Shown piece by piece: positions 29,075-37,496 of a DNA stretch of 64,000 nt. Position numbers and translations under genes: made by a program. The notes under the pieces were generated by a model. That model was given only the letters and a program-made list of their open reading frames with translations. It was not told where the DNA came from and did no database searches. How positions within the stretch are numbered: position 1 is the first letter of the stretch; each line of letters starts with the position of its first letter. The stretch is from Streptococcus equinus ATCC 9812. GTDB lineage: Bacteria > Bacillota > Bacilli > Lactobacillales > Streptococcaceae. The stretch lies in assembly GCF_000187265.1 (NCBI RefSeq), contig NZ_GL698429.1:1107532-1171531 (forward strand), written 5' to 3'.

Positions 29075-29118
29075 AAAGAATCATCTTCGAAAATAGACTC
29101 GTGCTACTTTCGAAGATG
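29075..29118 (-). terminator. Internal attenuator between pilin and sortase genes
   Basis: CATCTTCGAAA and TTTTCGAAGATG form a long stem, followed by ATTCTTTTT on the minus strand. It lies between the pilin and sortase genes and would lower sortase expression relative to pilin. Confidence 0.6.
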
Positions 29119-29134
29119 TTCTAACGATTAATCA

Positions 29135-30553
29135 TTAAAGATTTTTAACACGACGTTTTGCAATCATGTAAACGAAAGCAACTAGAATAGCTGAAGCACC
29201 GACAACATAGAGCATTTTAGTACCAAATGAACCAGTTGATGGCAATTCAGTACCTGCCTTATTGACAACAACAGCTTGAGCACCATCAACAGTAACTTCA
29301 ACAGAGTGACGAGTAGTTAATTTGTTGTAACCTGCAGGTGCTTTCACTTCTTCTAGATAGTATGTACCTTTATCTAGACCAACAAGGTATGGGGCACCAG
29401 CTGGGATAGTATCAACAATAGAAGTACCAGCAGCAATTTCACTTTCAGTTGCTCGACGGTAATAATCTCCTGAAACGTGGACAAATTTGATTTCATTACC
29501 ACCAGTTGCAGCATCATAAAGTTTGAATTGTGCTCCTGACAAAAGTCCATCACTTTCATTTTGTTTACGAACAGCAATACCTAGCGTATCTACTTCTACT
29601 TCATTTGTAGGAATAGAGCCTGAGTTTTCACCATAGTTATAAGTAATCGTAGCTTTGTTGGTTGCTTTACCAAGTAGAGAATCAGAAGAAATTGCTCCTG
29701 TTTTTACAACCGCATCATAAGTAACTGTCACTTCTGAAGGAGTTGTATAAAGTGGATTACCACTACCATCAACCCAAGGGATAGAAATAGTTAATTTACT
29801 AGTAGTAGGGTCAATAGTTACAGTGGTATTTGTAGTAATATAAGTGTCACCTACTTTGACACGAACAGTACCATCTGTAATAGTTAAATTAGATGGAGTA
29901 TCGACGACAGTATAGTTGGTAATTTTTTTACCTTCATTACTAATAACAATGTAGTTTGTTGCATTAAATTTAATTGTATAATGAACGGTATCTCCAATTG
30001 CGGCTGTTGATTTTGTTACATCTGTTGGATCTGCAGCTGTAATTACTGTTTTACCACCACTACTTGGAGTTGTTGGAGCTGATGTATTTTTATCAACAAC
30101 GTTAGCAGTTGGATTAGTACTATCAATTGTAATTGTTGCACCGAGTGAAGATTCGATGAAGTAGTAACCAAAAGCTAAGTTATCAAAAGTTACAGTATTG
30201 CTAGTTGCAGTCACATCACTTCCAATTTGATGAATACCAAAGCCTTTAGCCCAAGTTTGGAAAGCAGTACTTGAAACATCTAAGCCAGCTTTTGCTGTAA
30301 CGTTTCCAGCAGAATCAACATCAAAGTAAGTTTCACCTGTAGTATCTAGCGTTTTACCACTAGGTAGTGTGTAAGCAATGGCACCGTTAGAACCTACAGT
30401 GGCATCAAAGAGTTTGTAAAGTTTATAAGTTTCTCCCACTTGGGCGTTTTGAATCGTAATTGATCCAGTTGTATCCGCAAAGACTTGACTTCCGGTGAAA
30501 AGAAGTGCAAGAGCTGCGAGGAGTAATGTCATCACATTTCTGATTTTTTTCAT
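29135..30553 (-). CDS. LPxTG fimbrial (pilus backbone-type) protein
   Basis: The 472-residue protein has a signal peptide (MKKIRNVMTLLLAALALLF, cleavage near VFA), isopeptide-type pilin domains (about residues 170-320 like fimbrial D2 domains), a CnaB-like domain containing the E-box YYLEEVKAPAGY, then ELPSTG, a membrane helix and a basic tail. It is the likely major pilin of this locus. A canonical pilin lysine motif is not obvious. Confidence 0.9.
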   Translation of the reverse strand: MKKIRNVMTLLLAALALLFTGSQVFADTTGSITIQNAQVGETYKLYKLFDATVGSNGAIAYTLPSGKTLDTTGETYFDVDSAGNVTAKAGLDVSSTAFQTWAKGFGIHQIGSDVTATSNTVTFDNLAFGYYFIESSLGATITIDSTNPTANVVDKNTSAPTTPSSGGKTVITAADPTDVTKSTAAIGDTVHYTIKFNATNYIVISNEGKKITNYTVVDTPSNLTITDGTVRVKVGDTYITTNTTVTIDPTTSKLTISIPWVDGSGNPLYTTPSEVTVTYDAVVKTGAISSDSLLGKATNKATITYNYGENSGSIPTNEVEVDTLGIAVRKQNESDGLLSGAQFKLYDAATGGNEIKFVHVSGDYYRRATESEIAAGTSIVDTIPAGAPYLVGLDKGTYYLEEVKAPAGYNKLTTRHSVEVTVDGAQAVVVNKAGTELPSTGSFGTKMLYVVGASAILVAFVYMIAKRRVKNL

Positions 30554-30615
30554 AGTGAACCCTCTTTCTAATTTTATCCTAAAAGTTTTAAAACGACATC
30601 ATTTGGCATCACCTC

Positions 30616-33600
30616 CTAACCACTATCTTTAATAGCTTTTTTCCATCTATTAAAGATAGTAACTAGTACAGCGACAACCATTAATATAACACCTGCAATA
30701 ATGAATTTCTTCGTTCCGATACCACCGCTACTTGGTAATTCACTACCAGCTTGGTTAACGACTTGAAGACGGTAGTTATAATTTCCAATACCATTCACAA
30801 TTCGCTTATTATCATCAGCAGAAACAGTGTGACCATCTTCATCACAAAGTTCCATGGTATAAGTAGAATTATCAAATTCATCACGATCTTCAACAACATT
30901 GAAGCAAACATATTTATTAATAACTCTATAGCCATCTGGAGCAGAATTTTGAGTGATGCGATAACGTCCTGGAGTTAATCCGCCAATGTTAAATCCACCC
31001 GTAGATGTCACATCAAAACTATTAAACTCACTACTAATATCTTCCCATACACCGACGCCACGTTTTTCAAGTTTAAAGTTTCCACCTGAAAGAGCAGGTT
31101 CCCAACCACTTCCAGTTACTTGTAAATTAATTGTTGGAGTAACAATCAAGTGACCGTGTGTGATTGAGATATTGTAGTTAACTGGGTTGGTATTAGCCAT
31201 CAATGTGTAAGTAAAGTAGTTATAACTTGTACCAGGATTTGTTTGACTACCTGTGAAGTTATATGATTGAACTCCTTCACCTAGGACGAATCCATCGGTA
31301 TCAGTCATTTCGCTTGGTGTGACAGTGTGAGCTGTCAACGGTGTACCGTCGTAAGCTTTTGTGGCTTCTGCTGATGTCAAGACAACATTACGTTTGCAAA
31401 TCGTTAATGTGGCATTTGACACTTGGAAGTGAACATCAAAGTTAGGATCGGTATTAGTAAAGTGATTATCTAGATCTAATATATATGTTCCAGCATTTTT
31501 TTCAGTAAGACTTGAGTCTGAACCATTAAATTGAATCTTATCTTCTGTGTAAAGACTTTTACTAATACCTGTAATGTGATATCCAACTGTTGAATATGTA
31601 CCGTCATAGACTCTTGCGATAGTATCACCGTCAATCATGACAGATACATAAAGCGGATTAACCGTTAGCGTACCAGGTACGTAAACAATATTGTAATAAT
31701 CAGTTCGGTCATCACCATCATCGTTAGTGATTGTAATGTCTGATGGTGTTGTGCTACTTGTTCCAACGTTAGTTTGAGAACCAGAATAAGTGATTGAACC
31801 AATCTTATCACCACTTTGTAGTGAAAGTCTGTAAGAATCATTTATATCTGCCAAGTCATTGCTCTTAAGAGCTGTACCATCATAATCTTTTTCCTTATCA
31901 CGCGCTACAATATTGAGGTCTTTCTTATAGTAGAAATTAACATCAATATTTTCACCACCTTGGAAGGTATAGATTTCTTTCACGCTCGTAGGATTATTAC
32001 TATCTGTTACATCTTTTCCTGAGTGATAAGTATATCCTGGGATATTTAGATGATGGTCGATAGTACCACAAGTACCACCTTCACTAAATGTTTCTTTAAC
32101 TGGTGCAACACCAGGAATTGGATTACCATCCATATCAAGATATTGGAAAGTAATGTTACCATCTGTTTTCTTACTGTAGTAGAATGTAATAACGTTGTTT
32201 GCTGAGCTTGAAGTCAAGGTCAACGTCAAAACGTCATCTAGTGGGTAGTACTCACTACCAACATCAGCTGCAATTTCCTTAACACGAACCGTATCACCAT
32301 TAACTGTCTTAGTGACTTCTGGTTTAAGGACTTCATTTGTACCTTGCAACAAGTAACGAATAGTATAATTAACGCTAGATTGTTTCCTACTATAGTAGAA
32401 TGTAATAATATTATTTTCATAATCTAGGGTAATAGATTTTTCATTATTACCTGGACGATAACCAGTGATTGCCAAGGCTTTTTCAGTGACAGTATCACCA
32501 AATTGAAGCGCTGGGCTTGTTACCACTTTATCAGGCGATAATTTACTGTTATTATTGTCAGCATCAACATACTGAACAGTGTAAGTCAATGGATTTAATT
32601 TCCAATGAGCAGTCAATACAGTATCTGATGTGATTGGCTTAGCCCAGTCAAATCGTTTACCGTTTTGGTCGAACCAACCATCAAACGTGTTGTGTTCTCG
32701 AGTAGGGTCAGCTGGCGCTTGCGCACAAACATGTTTTTCAACAGATTGTGTCGCAGGAGTAGCTCCCTCACCACCATTCAAATTAAATGACACATTGTAA
32801 CGTGGAGGATTCCACTTAGCATACAAAATCACGTTGTGATTTGGCATCGTGCTAAAGTTATAAGGTGTTGTTAACATTGAATCTTCGTACCAGCCACCCC
32901 AAGTATAATCACTATCGACACCACTTGGTCGACTTGGAACGTAATTATAAGTTGATGATGAAATATCTGCTTCGTATGGAATGTTAGAAATCGTATTTAC
33001 TTCATCATTTTCATAGAAGTAATTGATTTTGAAACTATCACGATTATAGTAGAAACGATAAATTCTTTGACTTGTCTTACTACCATAATATTGAACACCA
33101 TTTGCTACAAAATTTTGGTCAGTGCGGTAAGTATAACCAAAGATTTCCTTAGCAGTAAATGTACCAGAGTTAAAAATGAATGACTGACTATACTTATCAG
33201 ACTTGACATAAGAACCATCAGGTTGTTGCAACCAATATTCAGCCGTGTAGTTATTACCACGGTTAGTCCAAGAAGCTTTAAACGTTCTTGTTGTTCCTGA
33301 ATTTGGTAAAAGTTCAGGAGTAACTTCTTGACGTTTAGTTTTATATTCATTTTCCCAAGTGTCAAAGAAACGTTCTGTTGAAACCTGACCAAGATAGTTA
33401 AGTGAATATACTTCTCTTGGATTTGATGTTGAACTTGGCCATACGCTTGAAACATCTTGTCCTAAAACAATATTTGTTAATCGATATTCAGTACCTTGAT
33501 AAGTTTGACCACCTATGTCAATGCGACCTAGTGAATATCCCCAACTACTAAGATTCAAATCAAAAACAAAGGTATAACGAATCAAGCTATAGTAAACATT

Positions 33601-35541
33601 CAAAACAGATGAACCATCGGCTGCCACAACAATTGATGACGTGCTATTTGGACCACCTGAGGCATTTTCACGTTGATAACCTTTTGAAACACTAGCAAGG
33701 TTTGGCGCACTTGATGCATTTATTGTCGTATCAACGGTAGCACTTCGTGTAATTGAACTATCGTAAACGTAGTGGGTCGTGTGAGTCGTGTTATCATAAA
33801 CTTCTTTGAAGTAAGCTATTGTATAACCAACTGTATCAGCTTTCCACTTAGCATACAATGTTTTATTACCCTCTAGTGTAACGTTACCAGTAATCTTACT
33901 ACCTGTCAGTTGTGGGTTATCATACCACCCATCAAAAGAGTAACCCCTTTTCTGTGGCACTTCGCTTGTTAAAGGAACTGATTCTCCATATTTACCAACT
34001 GTTGGTTCAATATAATAACCACCGTTTGTATTATATGAAAGTTCGAAATCTTTACGTGTGTAATAAACATACAAATCTTGCCCTTGAGCTTGAGTAAGTG
34101 TTACCGAGTTTGTTCGTTCAAAATCAGCATACTCATAAGTCAAGATTTGTGGTCTGATTGTTGATCCAATAACACCATGAGCTTGTGTTGATTCAATTTC
34201 AGTGTAACCACTACCGGTTAAATCTTTCAACATGTAGTGGATGTTGTAGGTTGCATCCGCAGCAACATATGGCACCCTAATCGTAAATTTCTTATCGACA
34301 GTTCCATCGGCTGCATCCTTAGCAGCTAAATCATTAGCATCAGCTAATTCAACAATTGATTGGCTTGGATAATAAATTTCACCATCAGTTACTGTAGCAT
34401 CATTTTCTGGTTTTACAGAAGGTGGTGGTGTCACACGATAAGGTGTATCTTTAACTTCAACGTGGTGAATATCATTACCAAAGACAGTATCTGTATCTGT
34501 AGTATTGTTATGGTAATAATATTGAATTGTGACGTTGTAAATTGTAATTTCAGAATACTCAGCAATAACGTCCATATCACCAGTAATTGTAGTGTCTTCT
34601 GTAACCGTTGAACCATCAGCTGCATTCACCCATCTACTGAAACGATAACCTTCACGATAAACTGGCGTTGGGAAGACTGTAATTGTTCCTCCATCGACAA
34701 TTTGTGCAGTTGTCATTTCATGTTCAACACCTGCATTATCAGTGTACTTGAACGTCACATTATGAGTAGTTGTTGATTTCGGACCACCAACTTTATTAAG
34801 ATTGGCTTTTGACTCAGAAGGATTGCTTGATGTTACCAAAGCATAAGCTGAAAATTGACTATTATCAAAAGAAACTGATGTGATTTTATGATCGATTTCT
34901 TTAACATCTTTTTGTGAAATATTTTCTTGCGAACCATCATCAGGGAAATGCAAAACATCAAAGTTATCTTTTGCATCCATAGCTTCTTTTGGTGTGATTG
35001 TCACCTTAACGTCAGCTTTAGGTTCCACTTTTTCACCTTTTGATTCAAAAGTAATGTCATAGAAAAGGACATTATCAATCGTCTTTCCTGTTAAATAATT
35101 TTGAACTTTTTCATAATTTGATTGATAAGCTTCATCATCGGTTTTGATTTCTTTAACAGTCAAGCTTGTATCTTTAGGCAATTGCGCATCCGCATTAACA
35201 TCAGCTGTAATCGTGTAATCTTGATTAGTAGCTGTTAATGTTGTTGCCTGTGTGATTAAGTTATCCTCAGTAGATTCTGTCTGAGAAGTATCTGCTTCTT
35301 GTGAGCTTTCAGTTGCAGAACTTAGATTGCTATCAGAATCTCCCATAGCTGGAAGGCTTGGTGGCGATTGACTACTTTGTTCTACTTCAACGCCAGGTTC
35401 TTCTCTAGCTCTTTCGATATCTAATGTGATAGCTGGAAAGATTAGAAGGTATGTCGTTACCAGAGCGACCATTATAGCAAGGAAAGTTACAAGCTTTTTA
35501 TGTCTTTTGATTAAATTACTTTTTCTAAAAAAATTTCCCAT
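30616..35541 (-). CDS. Giant LPxTG surface adhesin with InlB-type and MBG-like repeats
   Basis: This 1641-residue wall protein starts with a basic signal anchor (KRHKKLVTFLAIMVALVTTY, about residues 13-40) followed by a Ser/Gln/Glu-rich stretch. Several InlB B-type repeats follow (GYSFDGWYDNPQLTGSKITG, TFDGWFDQNGKRFDWAKPIT, ending LYAKWK or LTAHWK). MucBP-like segments (YTVQYVDADNNN, NITFQYLDMDGNPIPG) lie near residues 1020-1230. MBG-like modules (KDYDGTALKSND, KAYDGTPLTAHTV) come next, then a CnaB-like domain and ELPSSGG with a membrane helix and basic tail. It is probably the adhesive tip or ancillary subunit. It lies 62 nt upstream of the pilin gene with no terminator between. Confidence 0.88.
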   Translation of the reverse strand: MGNFFRKSNLIKRHKKLVTFLAIMVALVTTYLLIFPAITLDIERAREEPGVEVEQSSQSPPSLPAMGDSDSNLSSATESSQEADTSQTESTEDNLITQATTLTATNQDYTITADVNADAQLPKDTSLTVKEIKTDDEAYQSNYEKVQNYLTGKTIDNVLFYDITFESKGEKVEPKADVKVTITPKEAMDAKDNFDVLHFPDDGSQENISQKDVKEIDHKITSVSFDNSQFSAYALVTSSNPSESKANLNKVGGPKSTTTHNVTFKYTDNAGVEHEMTTAQIVDGGTITVFPTPVYREGYRFSRWVNAADGSTVTEDTTITGDMDVIAEYSEITIYNVTIQYYYHNNTTDTDTVFGNDIHHVEVKDTPYRVTPPPSVKPENDATVTDGEIYYPSQSIVELADANDLAAKDAADGTVDKKFTIRVPYVAADATYNIHYMLKDLTGSGYTEIESTQAHGVIGSTIRPQILTYEYADFERTNSVTLTQAQGQDLYVYYTRKDFELSYNTNGGYYIEPTVGKYGESVPLTSEVPQKRGYSFDGWYDNPQLTGSKITGNVTLEGNKTLYAKWKADTVGYTIAYFKEVYDNTTHTTHYVYDSSITRSATVDTTINASSAPNLASVSKGYQRENASGGPNSTSSIVVAADGSSVLNVYYSLIRYTFVFDLNLSSWGYSLGRIDIGGQTYQGTEYRLTNIVLGQDVSSVWPSSTSNPREVYSLNYLGQVSTERFFDTWENEYKTKRQEVTPELLPNSGTTRTFKASWTNRGNNYTAEYWLQQPDGSYVKSDKYSQSFIFNSGTFTAKEIFGYTYRTDQNFVANGVQYYGSKTSQRIYRFYYNRDSFKINYFYENDEVNTISNIPYEADISSSTYNYVPSRPSGVDSDYTWGGWYEDSMLTTPYNFSTMPNHNVILYAKWNPPRYNVSFNLNGGEGATPATQSVEKHVCAQAPADPTREHNTFDGWFDQNGKRFDWAKPITSDTVLTAHWKLNPLTYTVQYVDADNNNSKLSPDKVVTSPALQFGDTVTEKALAITGYRPGNNEKSITLDYENNIITFYYSRKQSSVNYTIRYLLQGTNEVLKPEVTKTVNGDTVRVKEIAADVGSEYYPLDDVLTLTLTSSSANNVITFYYSKKTDGNITFQYLDMDGNPIPGVAPVKETFSEGGTCGTIDHHLNIPGYTYHSGKDVTDSNNPTSVKEIYTFQGGENIDVNFYYKKDLNIVARDKEKDYDGTALKSNDLADINDSYRLSLQSGDKIGSITYSGSQTNVGTSSTTPSDITITNDDGDDRTDYYNIVYVPGTLTVNPLYVSVMIDGDTIARVYDGTYSTVGYHITGISKSLYTEDKIQFNGSDSSLTEKNAGTYILDLDNHFTNTDPNFDVHFQVSNATLTICKRNVVLTSAEATKAYDGTPLTAHTVTPSEMTDTDGFVLGEGVQSYNFTGSQTNPGTSYNYFTYTLMANTNPVNYNISITHGHLIVTPTINLQVTGSGWEPALSGGNFKLEKRGVGVWEDISSEFNSFDVTSTGGFNIGGLTPGRYRITQNSAPDGYRVINKYVCFNVVEDRDEFDNSTYTMELCDEDGHTVSADDNKRIVNGIGNYNYRLQVVNQAGSELPSSGGIGTKKFIIAGVILMVVAVLVTIFNRWKKAIKDSG

Positions 35542-35596
35542 CGGATTTCACTCTCCTCACATCCTAAAACACAGTGAATAAGCTTCGATAATACTT

Positions 35597-36181
35597 TTAA
35601 TTTAGAGTTCCAATTTCTGATAAAGGCCAGATTCTGAAAATTAGTTTACCAACTAATTGTTCATCCGAAACCACACCGATAGAAGTATTTCGCGAGTCAA
35701 TAGAGACTTTACGGTTATCTCCTAAAACAAAGATACGATTTTCTGGAACTTGGTAAGGAAACTTGATGTTTGTCTCACCATAAGCCTTATTCTCGATATA
35801 AGGTTCATTTATTTTCTTGTTATTGACGTAAACTGTACCATCTTTTGTGATGTTAACCCAGTCACCAGATTCGGCAATGACACGTTTAACTAAGATATTG
35901 TTGTTGTAATAAAATGCAACGATGTCTCCCGTCTTAAAGCGATTACTCTTAACAGCTAATACGATATTCCCGCCTTCTAGCGTTCCCTTCATGGATTTTC
36001 CATAAATTCTGAGGGTTGGAAGATAAAGCATGGCTACCAAAATCGCAAAGGCTGCAACAACGATTAACATAAAAACCGTACTTCTAATCTTTTCAGAAAA
36101 TAGTTTACGGTATTTTGCTTTCTTATAGAGCTCCTCAATCTCACTCGTTGTCAGGAGAGTGATATTTTCATTCTTTTTCAT
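35597..36181 (-). CDS. Signal peptidase I of the pilus locus
   Basis: Pilus islands of streptococci often carry a dedicated signal peptidase-like gene (SipA). The start MKKNENITLL at 36181 is chosen because GGAG lies 9 nt upstream; it overlaps the preceding gene by 14 nt. One membrane helix (about 33-55) precedes the catalytic domain. Both catalytic residues are present: Ser in YGKSMKGTL and Lys in ILVKRVIAESGD, with the GDNR box (VLGDNRKVSIDSRN). So, unlike some SipA proteins reported to lack the dyad, this one could be an active peptidase. Confidence 0.9.
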   Translation of the reverse strand: MKKNENITLLTTSEIEELYKKAKYRKLFSEKIRSTVFMLIVVAAFAILVAMLYLPTLRIYGKSMKGTLEGGNIVLAVKSNRFKTGDIVAFYYNNNILVKRVIAESGDWVNITKDGTVYVNNKKINEPYIENKAYGETNIKFPYQVPENRIFVLGDNRKVSIDSRNTSIGVVSDEQLVGKLIFRIWPLSEIGTLN

Positions 36182-36437
36182 GTTTCGCTTCTCCATTCAT
36201 TAATTTGACATTTTTAAGATATAAATCCGCTGCTTTTTGACTTTCTTCAAAAACCTTTGTCAAACTAAGAGAAGCTTCTGCGATAGATCCAGCGTTAGCT
36301 AGGCGAATTTCTTGGTTTTCCAATTTTTCATTAGCCTTTGCCAACTCATCTCGTAATCTATCAATCTCTTTGCTTTGCGCTAACATAATCTCATAAAGTT
36401 CGATTCGTTTTAATTTTCGAAGACTTCCTTTTCCCAC
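36168..36437 (-). CDS. Small coiled-coil protein at the head of the pilus operon
   Basis: The 89-residue protein uses a GTG start with AGGAG 6 nt upstream. It is basic at the N-terminus (GKGSLRKLKRIELYEIML) and then a continuous charged helix (SKEIDRLRDELAKANEKLEN), very likely a coiled coil. Similar proteins sit before signal peptidase and LPxTG genes in other streptococci as I recall, but their function is unknown. It is the first gene after the operon promoter and overlaps the signal peptidase gene. Confidence 0.75.
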   Translation of the reverse strand: MGKGSLRKLKRIELYEIMLAQSKEIDRLRDELAKANEKLENQEIRLANAGSIAEASLSLTKVFEESQKAADLYLKNVKLMNGEAKHEKE

Positions 36438-36485
36438 CTAAATCTCCTCGTTTCTTTTTATTATAAAGCGTTTTCAATTGATTGT

Positions 36486-36514
36486 ATTATAATAAATTTA
36501 AAGTATTTTTTCAA
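36486..36514 (-). promoter_or_regulatory. Promoter of the pilus operon
   Basis: TTGAAA (36509-36514), 17-bp spacer, TATAAT (36486-36491) on the minus strand. A CcpA-like half-match (TGAAAACGCTTTAT) lies between it and the first gene. Confidence 0.75.
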
Positions 36515-36585
36515 TTATTTCTGTAGATTTTCTAAAAATTCTTCAGAATTTTTGTACATTTTAATCATTTTTGTCATTTTATACC

Positions 36586-36612
36586 AAAAAAAGACGAGAT
36601 TTTCATCTCGTC
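36586..36612 (-). terminator. Terminator of the RYKNGD peptide unit
   Basis: GACGAGAT/ATCTCGTC perfect 8-bp stem, GAAA loop, and seven T on the minus strand. It closes the small-peptide unit before the pilus promoter. A second hairpin, GTATGTT/AACATAC (36628-36645), lies just upstream of it. Confidence 0.9.
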
Positions 36613-36660
36613 TCTAAAAATTTTTTCGTATGTTATCCAACATACCATTCTCATAAGGAG

Positions 36661-36717
36661 TTAGGCTGTTAGATCATTATCTCCGTTTTTATAGCGATTT
36701 AAATTCATTTTCAGCAT
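36661..36717 (-). CDS. RYKNGD-family small peptide (18 aa), last copy
   Basis: Encodes MLKMNLNRYKNGDNDLTA. GGAGG (36728-36732) lies 10 nt before the ATG. The NLxRYKNGD core matches the other copies in the unit while its codons differ (CGC TAT AAA AAC GGA GAT). A five-residue tail follows the core. No signal peptide and no known family. Confidence 0.7.
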   Translation of the reverse strand: MLKMNLNRYKNGDNDLTA

Positions 36718-36732
36718 TGTACATATACCTCC

Positions 36733-36778
36733 ATGACATTTTTATCTACTACAACTTACATTGGTATCACTCCTTTAG
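36733..36778 (-). pseudogene. Decayed RYKNGD-type unit
   Basis: A good AAAGGAG site is followed by a stretch that matches the 36880-36996 copy (AATGTAAGTTGTAG against AATGTAAGTCGTTAC), but the frame reads NVSCSR and stops, and the only ATG is followed at once by TAA. It looks like a dead copy between the last two intact ones. Confidence 0.45.
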
Positions 36779-36832
36779 CTATTTTCTGCGACTAGCTAAA
36801 GTATCACCATTTTTATATCTTGCTACATTCAT
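36779..36832 (-). CDS. RYKNGD-family small peptide (17 aa)
   Basis: Encodes MNVARYKNGDTLASRRK with GGAGG (36839-36843) 6 nt before the ATG. The core uses AGA for Arg where the other copies use CGN, so the amino acid but not the DNA is kept. The tail DTLASRR resembles the tail of the first copy (DKVSSRS). Confidence 0.7.
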   Translation of the reverse strand: MNVARYKNGDTLASRRK

Positions 36833-36879
36833 AAGATACCTCCATTTAACTGAAAATACTCACTGAGCAATGATAATAA

Positions 36880-36996
36880 TCATCCGATTGTTTGGTTTTT
36901 TCTCATGTAGCGATTTACTCGTCGCCACATGTGTTTTGAGTCTCCGCTTTTGTAACGACTTACATTGATTGCTTTCATATCTATTACAACTTTCAT
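36880..36996 (-). CDS. RYKSGD-family small peptide with long basic tail (38 aa)
   Basis: From the ATG at 36996 the product starts MKVVIDMKAINVSRYKSGD and ends with SKHMWRRVNRYMRKNQTIG; a shorter form begins at 36978. There is no strong ribosome site, but the ATG at 36996 overlaps the TAA of an upstream frame (TAATG), which suggests translational coupling. The tail-coding DNA contains a 10-bp hairpin (CATGTGGCGA with TCGCTACATG). The core has Ser in place of Asn. Confidence 0.6.
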   Translation of the reverse strand: MKVVIDMKAINVSRYKSGDSKHMWRRVNRYMRKNQTIG

Positions 36997-37129
36997 TAAA
37001 AGCTTTTGAACATGGAAGCAATATGATTAGAAGCCCATTCGATTACTACTGTTACTAGCAACAAAATCAACCGGTAATATTTTTTGCGCTAGCTATTTCT
37101 AATCGCTCACTTCCAATTATAATTTTCAT
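36996..37129 (-). CDS. Possible frameshifted membrane peptide inside the RYKNGD unit
   Basis: An ATG at 37129 opens MKIIIGSERLEIASAKNITG and stops at 37067. In the -1 frame, from the same A-rich spot (GCA AAA AAT), the reading continues YYRLILLLVTVVIEW then ASNHIASMFKSF to a TAA at 36996-36998. One inserted A, or -1 slippage on A-AAA-AAT, would join them into a 44-residue protein with a charged N-terminus and one membrane-type segment. The TAA overlaps the next ATG. The ribosome site (AGGAG) is far, about 16 nt. Speculative. Confidence 0.35.
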
Positions 37130-37175
37130 CTAAAATGTGACATCACTCCTTTATTGACTTAAATCCAACTAGTTG

Positions 37176-37217
37176 TTAGTCTCCATTTTTGTAACGACCT
37201 ACATTTACCATCAACAT
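37176..37217 (-). CDS. RYKNGD-family small peptide (13 aa)
   Basis: Encodes only MLMVNVGRYKNGD, ending at the core Asp. GGAGG (37226-37230) is 8 nt before the ATG. Codons of the core (CGT TAC AAA AAT GGA GAC) differ from the neighbouring 13-aa copy at four synonymous positions. Confidence 0.7.
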   Translation of the reverse strand: MLMVNVGRYKNGD

Positions 37218-37303
37218 AAGACGTTCCTCCGATGTGTTAAATTTTCAATGTTACAATATTATGAGATTTTTGAGGTATAAATCTTTATGGCTAAACAAAG
37301 TAC

Positions 37304-37345
37304 CTAATCACCATTTTTATAGCGACCTAAGTTTAATGTTAACAT
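37304..37345 (-). CDS. RYKNGD-family small peptide (13 aa)
   Basis: Encodes MLTLNLGRYKNGD, ending at the core Asp. GGAGG (37354-37358) lies 8 nt before the ATG and directly follows the stop of the first copy, so the two are probably translationally coupled. Confidence 0.72.
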   Translation of the reverse strand: MLTLNLGRYKNGD

Positions 37346-37359
37346 AAGCGCCACCTCCA

Positions 37360-37443
37360 TTACGTAAAGTTAACTGTGCCTACCCAACTCCGACTAGAGA
37401 CTTTATCACCATTCTTATACCGGGAGACATGTGGTTTCATCAT
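37360..37443 (-). CDS. RYKNGD-family small peptide (26-27 aa), first copy
   Basis: Starts with two ATG codons (37443 and 37440) after AAGGAGG (11 nt spacing to the first). The product begins MMKPHVSRYKNGDKVSSRS and ends WVGTVNFT. It is the promoter-proximal member of the unit. Core codons are CGG TAT AAG AAT GGT GAT. No leader, signal peptide, double-glycine or cysteine is visible. Confidence 0.7.
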   Translation of the reverse strand: MMKPHVSRYKNGDKVSSRSWVGTVNFT

Positions 37444-37496
37444 AAGAACTGTTACCTCCTTACTTCGTTTCTTTTGTCATCCTTCTTTACACTTTT

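Noticed and set aside
36661-37443. The RYKNGD stretches as a DNA repeat, CRISPR or BOX-type element
   Set aside because: Copies differ at synonymous codon positions, spacing between copies is irregular, each is framed by its own ATG and usually a ribosome site, and no constant repeat or terminal inverted repeat is present.
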